Shown piece after piece: positions 1 to 6,910 of a stretch of DNA of 8,039 bases. Made by a program: the position numbers and the translations under genes. How positions within the stretch are numbered: the first letter of the stretch is position 1; each line of letters begins with the position of its first letter. A model generated the notes under the pieces. The model saw only the letters and a list, made by a program, of their open reading frames with translations. It ran no database searches and was not told where the DNA came from. Source of the DNA: Ruminococcoides intestinihominis (GTDB taxonomy: Bacteria; Bacillota; Clostridia; Oscillospirales; Acutalibacteraceae); the NCBI RefSeq assembly GCF_040096285.1, contig NZ_JBBMEY010000062.1:1-8039 (forward strand). Direction: 5' to 3'.

Positions 1-251
1 GTTGCACTTGGTTTGACAATCTAAGGAGGCTGGATAGTCTCTGCTAATTCTAAATATCTACCACAAAACAAGGTATGTTCTAACTCCACAAGCCCTAATT
101 TATCAATCTCACCTTTACCCACAGACAAAATTGAAAAACCCTAATTTACGGAACTCACCTTAACACACAAAAGGATTTTAAAAAAATAATTATATGGAAA
201 TTAAAATCAAACAACTAAACAAAGTAATCAACAATAAAATAACACAAAACA

Positions 252-290
252 AAAAGGACTGATGGATAACAAATATCTTTCAGTCCTTTT
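252..290 (-). terminator. Intrinsic terminator after the secreted-protein gene
   Basis: The 11-bp arms AAAAGGACTGA (252-262) and TCAGTCCTTTT (280-290) are perfectly complementary with a 17-nt loop. Read on the minus strand, the stem is followed by TTTTTGTTTTG. The stop codon of the gene lies at the edge of the stem. A T-rich run also follows on the plus side, so it may work in both directions. Confidence 0.7.
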
Positions 291-978
291 ATTCTTCTTT
301 AATTTTTCTTTTTTTGATTGCTGATGTAATAACGAATGCAAGTGCTAAAAGCAAAACAACCGAAGCTACAATTACAATAACTGCAAATCCCATTTCTTTT
401 GATAAACTGCTTTCATCATTAACATTAACTTTAGCCGGTTTCTGGTCACTAGGAGGAGTTTTTTCGTATACAACAGAATCAAACTCACTGTTATCTTTCC
501 ATTCTGCTATAGCACAATACTTACCGGGACTAACCGGATTACTCTGGGTCTCCCCATTGCACACAACAATGTCACCGATACAACTTAAGTCAAAATAAAG
601 GTCATAAGTTTGGTTGCCAATATTATTACTAAAGATAACGGCATAAGTTCTGCCTTTCTTTAAGCCACCCTCTAGTTCATTACTTGCTTTCAGCTTATCC
701 AAATCATAGTACCATACATCATCTTTATATTTTTCGCACTTTTCACTTTTGGATTGCCAGCCGAAAAACTCACCACCACCGGCTTCCCAAATGTGACAAT
801 ATAATATTTGACCATCGCCCCAAGCATTTTTGCCGGTTGTTGGCACTTTAAAATATATTACACTTTTATTTTTAATTGGTTCTGTCTTTTCTTCTTTTGC
901 AGAAGCAAATGTAGTTAAACTAAATATAGAAGAAAAAACTAACAGTGTCATCAACAAACACCCAACGATTTTTTTCAT
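289..978 (-). CDS. Secreted, membrane-anchored protein, possibly with a starch-binding-type domain
   Basis: A 229-residue protein of unproven function. Residues 1-27 form a signal peptide (basic MKK start, hydrophobic core, ASA cleavage motif before KEE). Residues about 38-160 are rich in Trp, Tyr and Phe, with VIYFKVP near 40, an aromatic stretch around W53-W74, and DVWYYDL at 87-93. This spacing recalls the beta-sandwich starch-binding modules CBM25/26, but I cannot confirm family membership. Five cysteines (61, 81, 133, 140, 155) lie in the exported part. A Pro/Asn-rich linker leads to a membrane helix at about 197-221 and a KKRK tail, so the protein should sit on the outer membrane face, with no LPXTG sortase motif. 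The ATG has GAGG five bases upstream. It follows the glycogen operon but is separated from it by a terminator, so it is probably a separate unit. Its place beside glg genes suggests alpha-glucan binding; that is inference. Confidence 0.75.
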   Translation of the reverse strand: MKKIVGCLLMTLLVFSSIFSLTTFASAKEEKTEPIKNKSVIYFKVPTTGKNAWGDGQILYCHIWEAGGGEFFGWQSKSEKCEKYKDDVWYYDLDKLKASNELEGGLKKGRTYAVIFSNNIGNQTYDLYFDLSCIGDIVVCNGETQSNPVSPGKYCAIAEWKDNSEFDSVVYEKTPPSDQKPAKVNVNDESSLSKEMGFAVIVIVASVVLLLALAFVITSAIKKRKIKEE

Positions 979-1012
979 CTTTACCTCAATATTACTAATA
1001 TATCATACGTCC

Positions 1013-1018
1013 ATTATA
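1013..1018 (-). promoter_or_regulatory. Possible -10 box for the secreted-protein gene
   Basis: A perfect TATAAT on the minus strand lies 34 bases before the start codon. The matching -35 region is poor, so this is tentative. A promoter is expected somewhere here because the glgA terminator lies upstream. Confidence 0.3.
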
Positions 1019-1081
1019 TCCTACTATAATAGATTATTATAACCATATACTTTAAGTTATAAAGCAAAATATATTAATGAA

Positions 1082-1098
1082 TCATAAATAATTTATGA
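1082..1098. promoter_or_regulatory. Perfect 8+1+8 palindrome, possible operator
   Basis: TCATAAAT-A-ATTTATGA lies between the glgA terminator and the possible promoter of the secreted-protein gene, about 104 bases before its start. It has no U-tract and is fully symmetric, which fits a dimer-binding site better than a terminator. It is A+T-rich, so chance is possible. Confidence 0.25.
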
Positions 1099-1105
1099 AC
1101 CGGAA

Positions 1106-1139
1106 CAAAAAAGTGGTAGATTAAAAATAACCTACCACT
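1106..1139 (-). terminator. Intrinsic terminator of the glgC-glgD-glgA operon
   Basis: The arms AGTGGTAG (1112-1119) and CTACCACT (1132-1139) form a perfect 8-bp stem. On the minus strand the stem runs straight into six Ts. It lies 16 bases after the glgA stop codon, the expected place for the end of the operon. Confidence 0.9.
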
Positions 1140-1155
1140 ATCATTGTATAGGGTA

Positions 1156-2583
1156 TTATGCCCAATTTAGTGTATCGTTATATACATTAATGTAGTCTTG
1201 TGCACTTCTATCCCATGAGTTATCACTCATCATTGCACGCCACATTAACTGATGCCAACCCCAATCATCCTTGATACCGGCAAGTGCTCTCTTAACTGCA
1301 TTGCACATATCAGCAATGTCATAGTTCTTAAATGTAAAGCCATTACCATAGTTATCAGCTGAGTCAAATACGGAGTCTTTTAGACCACCAACTTCACGAA
1401 CAACAGGAATTGTACCGTAACGAAGAGCAATCATCTGTGATAGACCACAAGGTTCTTGCTTTGAAGGCATTAGGAAAATATCAGAACCAGAATAAATCTT
1501 TCTTGCTAATTCAGGAACAAAGCCATGACAGAAAGAAACTCTGCCAGGATAATCCCAAGCTAACTGATTGAAGAAATCCTCATATTCCTGGTCACCTGAA
1601 CCAAGAATAACAAACTGCATATTTTCTGTATTTAGTAGGTCACGAATACCACCACGAACAAGGTCAAGACCTTTGTGGCTAACCAGACGAGTAACCATAG
1701 AAACGATAGGAACATCCCATCTCTGTTCAAGGTTAAGTCTTTCCTGTAACTTCTGCTTACAAATGCCCTTACCTGACATATCATCCTTAGTATAGTTAGC
1801 ATATAGCTGATAGTCAGTTGCAGGGTCATAAGATGCACAGTCAATACCGTTAAGAATACCACAAAGTTTCCAATGGTTTCTGTTTAGAGATGCTTCCAAA
1901 CCATAAGCAAACCAAGGGTCTTTGATTTCTGCTGCATAAGAAGGTGAAACTGTTGTAACTCTTGTTGAGCATTCAATAGCACCCTTCATCATATTTAGCT
2001 TACCGTCCATTTCAATAATCTTGGTTTCTGTTGGAGGAACACCAACACATTCTGTGTTAACTTCCCAACCATACTTACCTTGATACTGAATATTATGGAT
2101 AGTAAATACACTCTTAATGTTGTAGTACCATGGGTTCTTACTATAGAATAGATAGTAATAAACAGGTACAAGAGCTGTCTGCCAGTCGTTACAATGAATA
2201 ATGTCCGGATGGAAATCAATGTATGGTAACATTTCCATAATAGCACGAGAGAAGAAAGCAAATCTTTCTGCATCATCATAATAACCGTATAGGTTATCTC
2301 TGTTAAAGTAATATTCATTGTCAATAAAGTAATATGTACAACCGTTCCACTGTGCCCAGAAAAGACCACAATACTGGCTTCTCCAACCTACAGGAACCCA
2401 AAAGTTAGTAATGTACTGTAACTGACATCTTAGGTCATATGGCATTGAGCCATATAGAGGAACAACAATTCTGCAGTCCTGACCCTTTCTATTTAAAGTA
2501 TGTGGTAAACTACCTGCCACATCAGCAAGACCACCACTACCACAAAACGGATTAGCTTCACTTGCACAATATAAAATTCTCAT
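1156..2583 (-). CDS. glgA: Glycogen synthase (ADP-glucose dependent), GT5 family
   Basis: GlgA transfers glucose from ADP-glucose to the non-reducing end of an alpha-1,4-glucan in the cytoplasm. Its 475 residues match the usual length (E. coli GlgA has 477). The N-terminal Rossmann half opens with RILYCASEANPF and SGGLADVAGSLP; HCNDWQTALVPVYY follows near 130. The C-terminal half carries the family signature EPCGLSQMIALRYGTIPVV near 378, then VGGLKDS, including the Glu expected to be catalytic. The usual KTGGL lysine, which contacts the nucleotide sugar in E. coli, is replaced here (GSGGL, residues 15-19). I believe other Firmicute synthases vary here too, so loss of activity is not implied. 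The start is fixed by AGGAGGT seven bases before the ATG. It is the last gene of the operon, 61 bp after glgD, and ends before a strong terminator. Confidence 0.96.
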   Translation of the reverse strand: MRILYCASEANPFCGSGGLADVAGSLPHTLNRKGQDCRIVVPLYGSMPYDLRCQLQYITNFWVPVGWRSQYCGLFWAQWNGCTYYFIDNEYYFNRDNLYGYYDDAERFAFFSRAIMEMLPYIDFHPDIIHCNDWQTALVPVYYYLFYSKNPWYYNIKSVFTIHNIQYQGKYGWEVNTECVGVPPTETKIIEMDGKLNMMKGAIECSTRVTTVSPSYAAEIKDPWFAYGLEASLNRNHWKLCGILNGIDCASYDPATDYQLYANYTKDDMSGKGICKQKLQERLNLEQRWDVPIVSMVTRLVSHKGLDLVRGGIRDLLNTENMQFVILGSGDQEYEDFFNQLAWDYPGRVSFCHGFVPELARKIYSGSDIFLMPSKQEPCGLSQMIALRYGTIPVVREVGGLKDSVFDSADNYGNGFTFKNYDIADMCNAVKRALAGIKDDWGWHQLMWRAMMSDNSWDRSAQDYINVYNDTLNWA

Positions 2584-2644
2584 CTCAATTACCTCCTATT
2601 AAGATTATATTATAAGTATAACATATACTGAGAAAAATACAAGA

Positions 2645-3760
2645 CTAAGAAATAACTGAGCCTTTTTCAATATATACCGGATAGTTAGGTGCACCCATTA
2701 GTTGTTCACCTTCAGCAATGTTACAGTCCTTATCAATAATAACATTGTTGATTGTAGCATTGTCACCGATTACGCTATCCTGCATAATAATAGAGTTCTT
2801 AACCTTAGTATTCTGACCTATGTAAACACCCTTTGAGATAATACAGTTTTCAACTTCGCCATTAATAATACAACCTTGAGCAATTAAGCTACCCTTAACT
2901 GAACAATCAAAGCCATATCTTGATGGTCTGTCATCTCTAACCTTAGTGTAGATAGGTCTTTCCGGATTGAACAAATCTGCTCTTACTTCAGGATTCATTA
3001 AATCCATAGAAATATTGTAGTAATCCTGCATTGAGCAAATTGTCTTTAAGAAACCTTTATGTTCATAACCACAAACCTTGTATTTTTCTAAATCAAAGTT
3101 TAGGAATAACTTTCTATAGTCAATGTTATTTGTACTTACACATTGCTTAACAATAGATATTAGTAGGTCTTTTTTAATTAAGATAGAACCGGAAATTAGG
3201 TTACATTCACCGGTAACAGGTGGATTAATCTGTAATTTCTTAATTCTCTTATCATCATCAATTTCAGCAACCATTGGATAAGACTTGTTGTTATTAATAT
3301 CCTGATACTGATAACAGAATGTAACATCAGCACCTGTCTGAGTGTGTTGATAATACATCTTTTGATAATCAATATTTGCAATAAAGTTTGTGCTACAAAT
3401 CAAAACTTCTTCTTCAGAACCATTTTCAATATAACCATGAAGGCTGTCCAAAGTTTCCAGCACATTATCAAAACTTTTGCCACTAAAAGGTGGTAAAATT
3501 GTAAGTCCACTTTTTCTCTTTGATAAATCCCAAGCATTACCGTTACCTACATGGTCCATAAGGCTAAAGTAATGAGATGATGCAACAATACCAACATTGT
3601 TAATACCGGCATTGCTCATATTAGAAAGTGGAAAATCAATTAGTCTGTATTTTCCTCCAAAAGGTACACTAGCCATAGTTCTCTTGTTAGTTAGCTGACT
3701 AATACAACCCTCATTAGTGTTTGAAAAAATAAGACCAAGAACATTGTTACTTCTATTCAT
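2645..3760 (-). CDS. glgD: GlgD, non-catalytic paralogue of ADP-glucose pyrophosphorylase
   Basis: A 371-residue relative of GlgC that keeps the fold but has lost its active-site motifs. The nucleotide loop GGxGxRL becomes SNTNEGCISQL at 13-23, while VPFGGKYRLIDFPLSN (32-47) is kept. The SGDHIYKMDY segment with the catalytic Asp becomes CSTNFIANIDY, and the sugar-phosphate lysine motif FEEKP is absent. The C-terminal third has the hexapeptide pattern of a left-handed beta helix (NSIIMQDSVIGDNATINNVII). In Firmicutes GlgD is known to form a complex with GlgC and raise its activity, so a regulatory or structural subunit is the best call. The ATG overlaps the glgC stop in TAATG, and GGAGG lies inside the end of glgC, so the two are translationally coupled and probably made in matched amounts. 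Confidence 0.95.
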   Translation of the reverse strand: MNRSNNVLGLIFSNTNEGCISQLTNKRTMASVPFGGKYRLIDFPLSNMSNAGINNVGIVASSHYFSLMDHVGNGNAWDLSKRKSGLTILPPFSGKSFDNVLETLDSLHGYIENGSEEEVLICSTNFIANIDYQKMYYQHTQTGADVTFCYQYQDINNNKSYPMVAEIDDDKRIKKLQINPPVTGECNLISGSILIKKDLLISIVKQCVSTNNIDYRKLFLNFDLEKYKVCGYEHKGFLKTICSMQDYYNISMDLMNPEVRADLFNPERPIYTKVRDDRPSRYGFDCSVKGSLIAQGCIINGEVENCIISKGVYIGQNTKVKNSIIMQDSVIGDNATINNVIIDKDCNIAEGEQLMGAPNYPVYIEKGSVIS

Positions 3761-4959
3761 TATTCTGCCTCCAAATCTTCACCAATCATAGCTGCAGGTG
3801 GAACAACAACATTGTCACCAATATGTAGGTCATCACCGATAACTGCAATACCCCATTTATCCTTATCTTCTGCATCTTCAGGGTTGCCACCGATTACTGC
3901 GTTACAACCGATTACAGTATTTTCAGATACAATAGAATATTTAATATCGGCATTTGCCTTAACAACTGTATTAGGCATAATAATAGAATAATCTACCTTA
4001 GCACCCTTTTCAATCTTAACACCGGGGAATAGGATTGAATTCTCAACTTCACCCTCAACAATACAACCATCAGAGATGTTAGAATTTTTGACAGTAGCAG
4101 TTTCAGATACATAGTGAGGTGGGAACATAGGGTTTTTACTGTAAATATCTCTTAAGTCCAGCTTTAGGTTAGGGTCTAGAAGATCCATATTAGCATCCCA
4201 AAGTGACTCAACAGTACCTACATCTTTCCAATAACCCTCAAATGGATAAGCAAACATTCTTTCACCGGCATTTAACATTGCAGGTAGAACATCCTTACCA
4301 AAGTCGTTACTGCTGTTTTCATTTTCAGCATCTTCAATTAAATATTTTCTTAGTTTTTTCCAACTAAATACATAAATACCCATTGAGGCATTTGTACTCT
4401 TTGGATGAGCCGGTTTTTCTTCAAATTCATAGATAGAACCATCTTCGTTAGTATTTAGAATACCAAAACGAGATGCCTCTTCAAGAGAAACATCAATAAC
4501 TGCAATAGTACAAGCAGCATCATGTTCTTTGTGGAACTTAATCATATCTGCGTAATCCATCTTATAAATATGGTCACCGGAAAGTACCACAACATACTCA
4601 GGGTTATACCTATCAATATAGCTTATATTCTGATAAATTGCATTAGCAGTACCAGAATACCATTCAGAGCCTTTCTTAGACTCGTAAGGGCTAAGACAAG
4701 TAACCCCAGAATTCATACCATCAAGTTCCCATGGTTGACCATTGCCAATATATTCGTTAAGTACAAGTGGCTGATACTGTGTCAAAACACCAACAGCCTC
4801 AATACCTGAATTTGCACAGTTGGACAATGGGAAATCAATGATTCTGTATTTTCCTCCGAAAGGAACGGCAGGTTTAGCAATCTTCTTAGTTAATACACCA
4901 AGACGAGAGCCCTGTCCACCGGCAAGAAGCATAGCTACTACTTCTTTCTTTGGTAACAT
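3760..4959 (-). CDS. glgC: Glucose-1-phosphate adenylyltransferase (ADP-glucose pyrophosphorylase), catalytic subunit
   Basis: GlgC makes ADP-glucose and pyrophosphate from glucose-1-phosphate and ATP, the committed step of bacterial glycogen synthesis. All key motifs are present: AMLLAGGQGSRLGVLT at the N terminus (nucleotide loop), KPAVPFGGKYRIIDFPLSN, SGDHIYKMDY near 130 with the catalytic Asp, FEEKP near 180 with the sugar-phosphate lysine, and GYWKDVGT near 245. The C-terminal part is a hexapeptide beta helix. Two ATG codons stand in tandem. GGAGG is four bases before the first (4962) and seven before the second (4959). I chose the second because the spacing matches glgD; the protein is then 399 residues rather than 400. 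It is the first gene of the operon and overlaps glgD by one base. Confidence 0.96.
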   Translation of the reverse strand: MLPKKEVVAMLLAGGQGSRLGVLTKKIAKPAVPFGGKYRIIDFPLSNCANSGIEAVGVLTQYQPLVLNEYIGNGQPWELDGMNSGVTCLSPYESKKGSEWYSGTANAIYQNISYIDRYNPEYVVVLSGDHIYKMDYADMIKFHKEHDAACTIAVIDVSLEEASRFGILNTNEDGSIYEFEEKPAHPKSTNASMGIYVFSWKKLRKYLIEDAENENSSNDFGKDVLPAMLNAGERMFAYPFEGYWKDVGTVESLWDANMDLLDPNLKLDLRDIYSKNPMFPPHYVSETATVKNSNISDGCIVEGEVENSILFPGVKIEKGAKVDYSIIMPNTVVKANADIKYSIVSENTVIGCNAVIGGNPEDAEDKDKWGIAVIGDDLHIGDNVVVPPAAMIGEDLEAE

Positions 4960-5059
4960 CATAATTCCTCCAGTACATTAATTTCTAAACGGAAAAAGCC
5001 GTACAATATTTATTTTAACATCTAGGTTATGTCGTAAATTATCAAATCACATTGAGCCT

Positions 5060-5088
5060 ATTATACTTTTCTTCCTATTTTTTATTAA
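5060..5088 (-). promoter_or_regulatory. Possible proximal promoter of glgC
   Basis: On the minus strand TTAATA (5083-5088, 4 of 6 to consensus), a 17-base spacer and a perfect TATAAT (5060-5065). It would give a leader of about 95 bases. The A+T-rich setting makes chance matches likely. Confidence 0.35.
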
Positions 5089-5179
5089 CCTTAACTATAT
5101 TATATTACAAAAATTTCATTTTTGCTATTGATTTTATACATAACAAATTCTTCAATTTTTGTGCAATATAACGTATACA

Positions 5180-5208
5180 ATAATAATATATTTTTATATT
5201 TTCGTCAA
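5180..5208 (-). promoter_or_regulatory. Probable distal promoter of glgC-glgD-glgA
   Basis: On the minus strand TTGACG (5203-5208), a 17-base spacer and TATTAT (5180-5185), each 5 of 6 to the sigma-A consensus. It lies just downstream of the hydE terminator, as expected for the operon promoter. It implies a leader of roughly 210 bases before glgC. The rest of the 4963-5289 gap is A+T-rich with only weak hairpins. Confidence 0.5.
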
Positions 5209-5248
5209 GTGAATGAATTTATTATATAAAATAAACTATTTAAAAGGC

Positions 5249-5274
5249 AAAAATCCCATTACAATGGGATTTTT
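5249..5274 (-). terminator. Intrinsic terminator of hydE
   Basis: AAAAATCCCATT (5249-5260) and AATGGGATTTTT (5263-5274) are perfectly complementary around an AC centre. On the minus strand the stem ends in five Ts, 15 bases after the hydE stop codon. The symmetry lets it act on either strand. Confidence 0.85.
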
Positions 5275-5289
5275 ATACATTTTATTATT

Positions 5290-6336
5290 TTATTTTCTAG
5301 GAGTATCACCTCTAGAGATTTCAATACTGTAATCAAAATTTTTCAAAGATTTTTCAAGTTCCTTAACCATCTCTCCCGATTCTTTACCTGTACTTAATTT
5401 TCCATCATATAAAGTGTAATGTTCCTTAGCAAATTGTGGAGATAAATTTGGCATTACAACATTTCCTCCATACAAAATTCCAAGAATTCTGCCTTTAGGG
5501 TCAATTGTACTAAGTGCAGTTGTTGATGGAAGTAACACATCATTAATCATAAGTCTGATTATCCCTAAAGTTCTCAAAGTCAACTTTAAGTCACCAATAG
5601 GTTTATCTCTAAAGTCAGTATCTTTATGTGGTACAAATGGTCCTATGCCAATCATATGTGGCATAAATTTCTGAAAAAATCTGAGGTCAAGAATAATATC
5701 ATCAACAGTTTGATAAGGTGAACCTATCATAATCCCACAACCTACTTGATAGCCGATTTTCTTCAGATTATATAAACATTGTATTCTATTTTCCAAACTC
5801 ATTTCTTGTGGATGAAGTTTTCTGTAATGTAACGGATTTGAGGTTTCTTCTCTCAGTAAAAACCTATCAGCACCTGCATCATAATATTTCTTGTAACTTT
5901 CATAACTTCTTTCACCTATTGACAAAGTTACTGCACAATCACTAAAGTTGCTTTTTATTTCACTTACGATACTACAAATGTCATCGTCAGAATAGTGAAA
6001 ATCTTCACCACCTTGCAAAACAAAAGTCCTAAAGCCAAGTACATAACCTTTTTTGCAACAATCAAGTATCTGTTCTTTTGTCAATCTATATCTACAAATA
6101 TTTTTGTTACTTCTTCTGATTCCACAGTAATAACAATCATTCTTACAGTAGTTACTGACCTCAATTAACCCTCTGATATACACATTTTTTCCAAAGACTT
6201 TATCTCTAACTTTTTGTGCATACTTTTGCAAAGCTTTATCAACCTTGCTATCAGTAGTTAAAAGAATTTCTTTCAGTTCACTATCTGTTAAGTTGTGTTC
6301 TCTGTATAATTTTTCTACCAAATTAACTGTACTCAT
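5290..6336 (-). CDS. hydE: [FeFe]-hydrogenase maturase HydE, radical SAM enzyme
   Basis: HydE is a cytoplasmic radical SAM enzyme that, with HydG and HydF, builds the 2Fe subcluster of the [FeFe]-hydrogenase H-cluster. The radical SAM motif CKNDCYYC (cysteines 64, 68 and 71 counted from the chosen start) binds the 4Fe-4S cluster. Family-type segments follow: RGLIEVSN before it, VLQGGED, GIMIGSPYQT, GIGPFVPHKDTDF, LPSTTALSTIDPKGR and GGNVVMPNLSP. The C terminus has no cysteines, so the second cluster seen in some HydE proteins is absent. A longer reading from a GTG at 6345 would place its first bases inside AGGTG, which is instead the ribosome site of the ATG at 6336. The ATG gives 348 residues, normal for HydE. 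BioB or PylB are less likely given these motifs. It stands alone, with its own promoter and terminator. Confidence 0.92.
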   Translation of the reverse strand: MSTVNLVEKLYREHNLTDSELKEILLTTDSKVDKALQKYAQKVRDKVFGKNVYIRGLIEVSNYCKNDCYYCGIRRSNKNICRYRLTKEQILDCCKKGYVLGFRTFVLQGGEDFHYSDDDICSIVSEIKSNFSDCAVTLSIGERSYESYKKYYDAGADRFLLREETSNPLHYRKLHPQEMSLENRIQCLYNLKKIGYQVGCGIMIGSPYQTVDDIILDLRFFQKFMPHMIGIGPFVPHKDTDFRDKPIGDLKLTLRTLGIIRLMINDVLLPSTTALSTIDPKGRILGILYGGNVVMPNLSPQFAKEHYTLYDGKLSTGKESGEMVKELEKSLKNFDYSIEISRGDTPRK

Positions 6337-6353
6337 ATTTTTCACCTAAGAAT

Positions 6354-6382
6354 ATTTTACAGACAGTTTAAGAGAAAATCAA
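6354..6382 (-). promoter_or_regulatory. Probable promoter of hydE
   Basis: On the minus strand TTGATT (6377-6382), a 17-base spacer and TAAAAT (6354-6359). The expected transcription start falls about 11 bases before the chosen ATG, so the leader would begin almost at the ribosome site AGGTG. It supports separate expression from the flavodoxin operon. Confidence 0.5.
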
Positions 6383-6403
6383 CACCTTTCACAAAAGGAA
6401 ATA

Positions 6404-6424
6404 GGCTATCCATAAAGGATAGCC
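6404..6424 (-). terminator. Probable terminator after the flavodoxin gene
   Basis: GGCTATCC (6404-6411) and GGATAGCC (6417-6424) form a perfect 8-bp GC-containing stem with a 5-nt loop. On the minus strand it is followed by TATTTCCTTTTG, a weak U-tract, so some read-through into hydE is possible. It lies about 47 bases after the flavodoxin stop codon. A smaller hairpin (CCTTT/AAAGG, 6385-6398) follows. Confidence 0.6.
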
Positions 6425-6471
6425 AAAGAAGGTATAATTTTAAGGTATTTTTATAGATTTTTATTTTTAAA

Positions 6472-6894
6472 TTAAACTAATGATGCACCAAGTGCTTTAC
6501 AATTTGCAATAGCATCATCATCCGGTGCATCATTACAAATTACACTTTCTGTTGCAAGAACTGCACCGTCAGAAGTACAAGTCTCTTCCCAGTTACGCAT
6601 CCATTCACCATCGCCCCAACCATATGAACCGAATAAAGCGATTTTCTTACCATTTAGTGATGATTCACAACCATTAAACATAGGTTCGAATTCTTCATCC
6701 TCAAGAACTTCAGCACCCATTGCAGGACAACCAAAAGCAATAGCATCAAAGTCATTGACCATATCACCGTTAAAGCTATCAGCAGTATAAAGTGTTGCGT
6801 TACCGCCGTTTTCATTTACACCATCAGCTACTGCATTAGCCATAACTTCTGTGTTACCTGTACCACTCCAGTATACAACTGCAATCTTACTCAT
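6472..6894 (-). CDS. Short-chain flavodoxin
   Basis: A 140-residue cytoplasmic FMN protein that carries one or two electrons at low potential and can stand in for ferredoxin. The phosphate-binding loop WSGTGNTE lies at residues 9-16, right after the first beta strand (KIAVVY). AFGCPAMGAEVLEDEEFEPM near 53-72 and FGSYGWGDGEWMRNWEE near 88-104 are the typical second and third FMN-contact loops; the acidic composition and the length match clostridial flavodoxins. An AAGGA-like ribosome site lies about ten bases before the ATG. It is 16 bp downstream of the DUF3793 gene and almost surely cotranscribed with it. Flavodoxins are commonly induced when iron is scarce, which fits the palindromes upstream of the operon. 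Possible partners are pyruvate:ferredoxin oxidoreductase or hydrogenase, neither of which is in the window. Confidence 0.93.
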   Translation of the reverse strand: MSKIAVVYWSGTGNTEVMANAVADGVNENGGNATLYTADSFNGDMVNDFDAIAFGCPAMGAEVLEDEEFEPMFNGCESSLNGKKIALFGSYGWGDGEWMRNWEETCTSDGAVLATESVICNDAPDDDAIANCKALGASLV

Positions 6895-6910
6895 TTATAT
6901 CTCTTCCTTT

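Noticed and set aside
13..41. TTGACA near the left edge as a plus-strand promoter, with AAGGAGG at 23
   Set aside because: No acceptable -10 box lies at the right distance and no start codon follows the AAGGAGG.
314..598. 94-codon plus-strand frame
   Set aside because: It lies antisense inside the secreted-protein gene, whose signal peptide, membrane helix and ribosome site make it the real one.
1995..2369. 124-codon minus-strand frame
   Set aside because: It is an out-of-frame shadow inside glgA with no ribosome site and no recognisable domain.
4522..4809. 95-codon plus-strand frame
   Set aside because: It is antisense to the catalytic part of glgC and shows no family features.
4988..5001. 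Small ACGG/CCGT hairpin in the glgC leader
   Set aside because: The stem has only four base pairs and no link to a known element.
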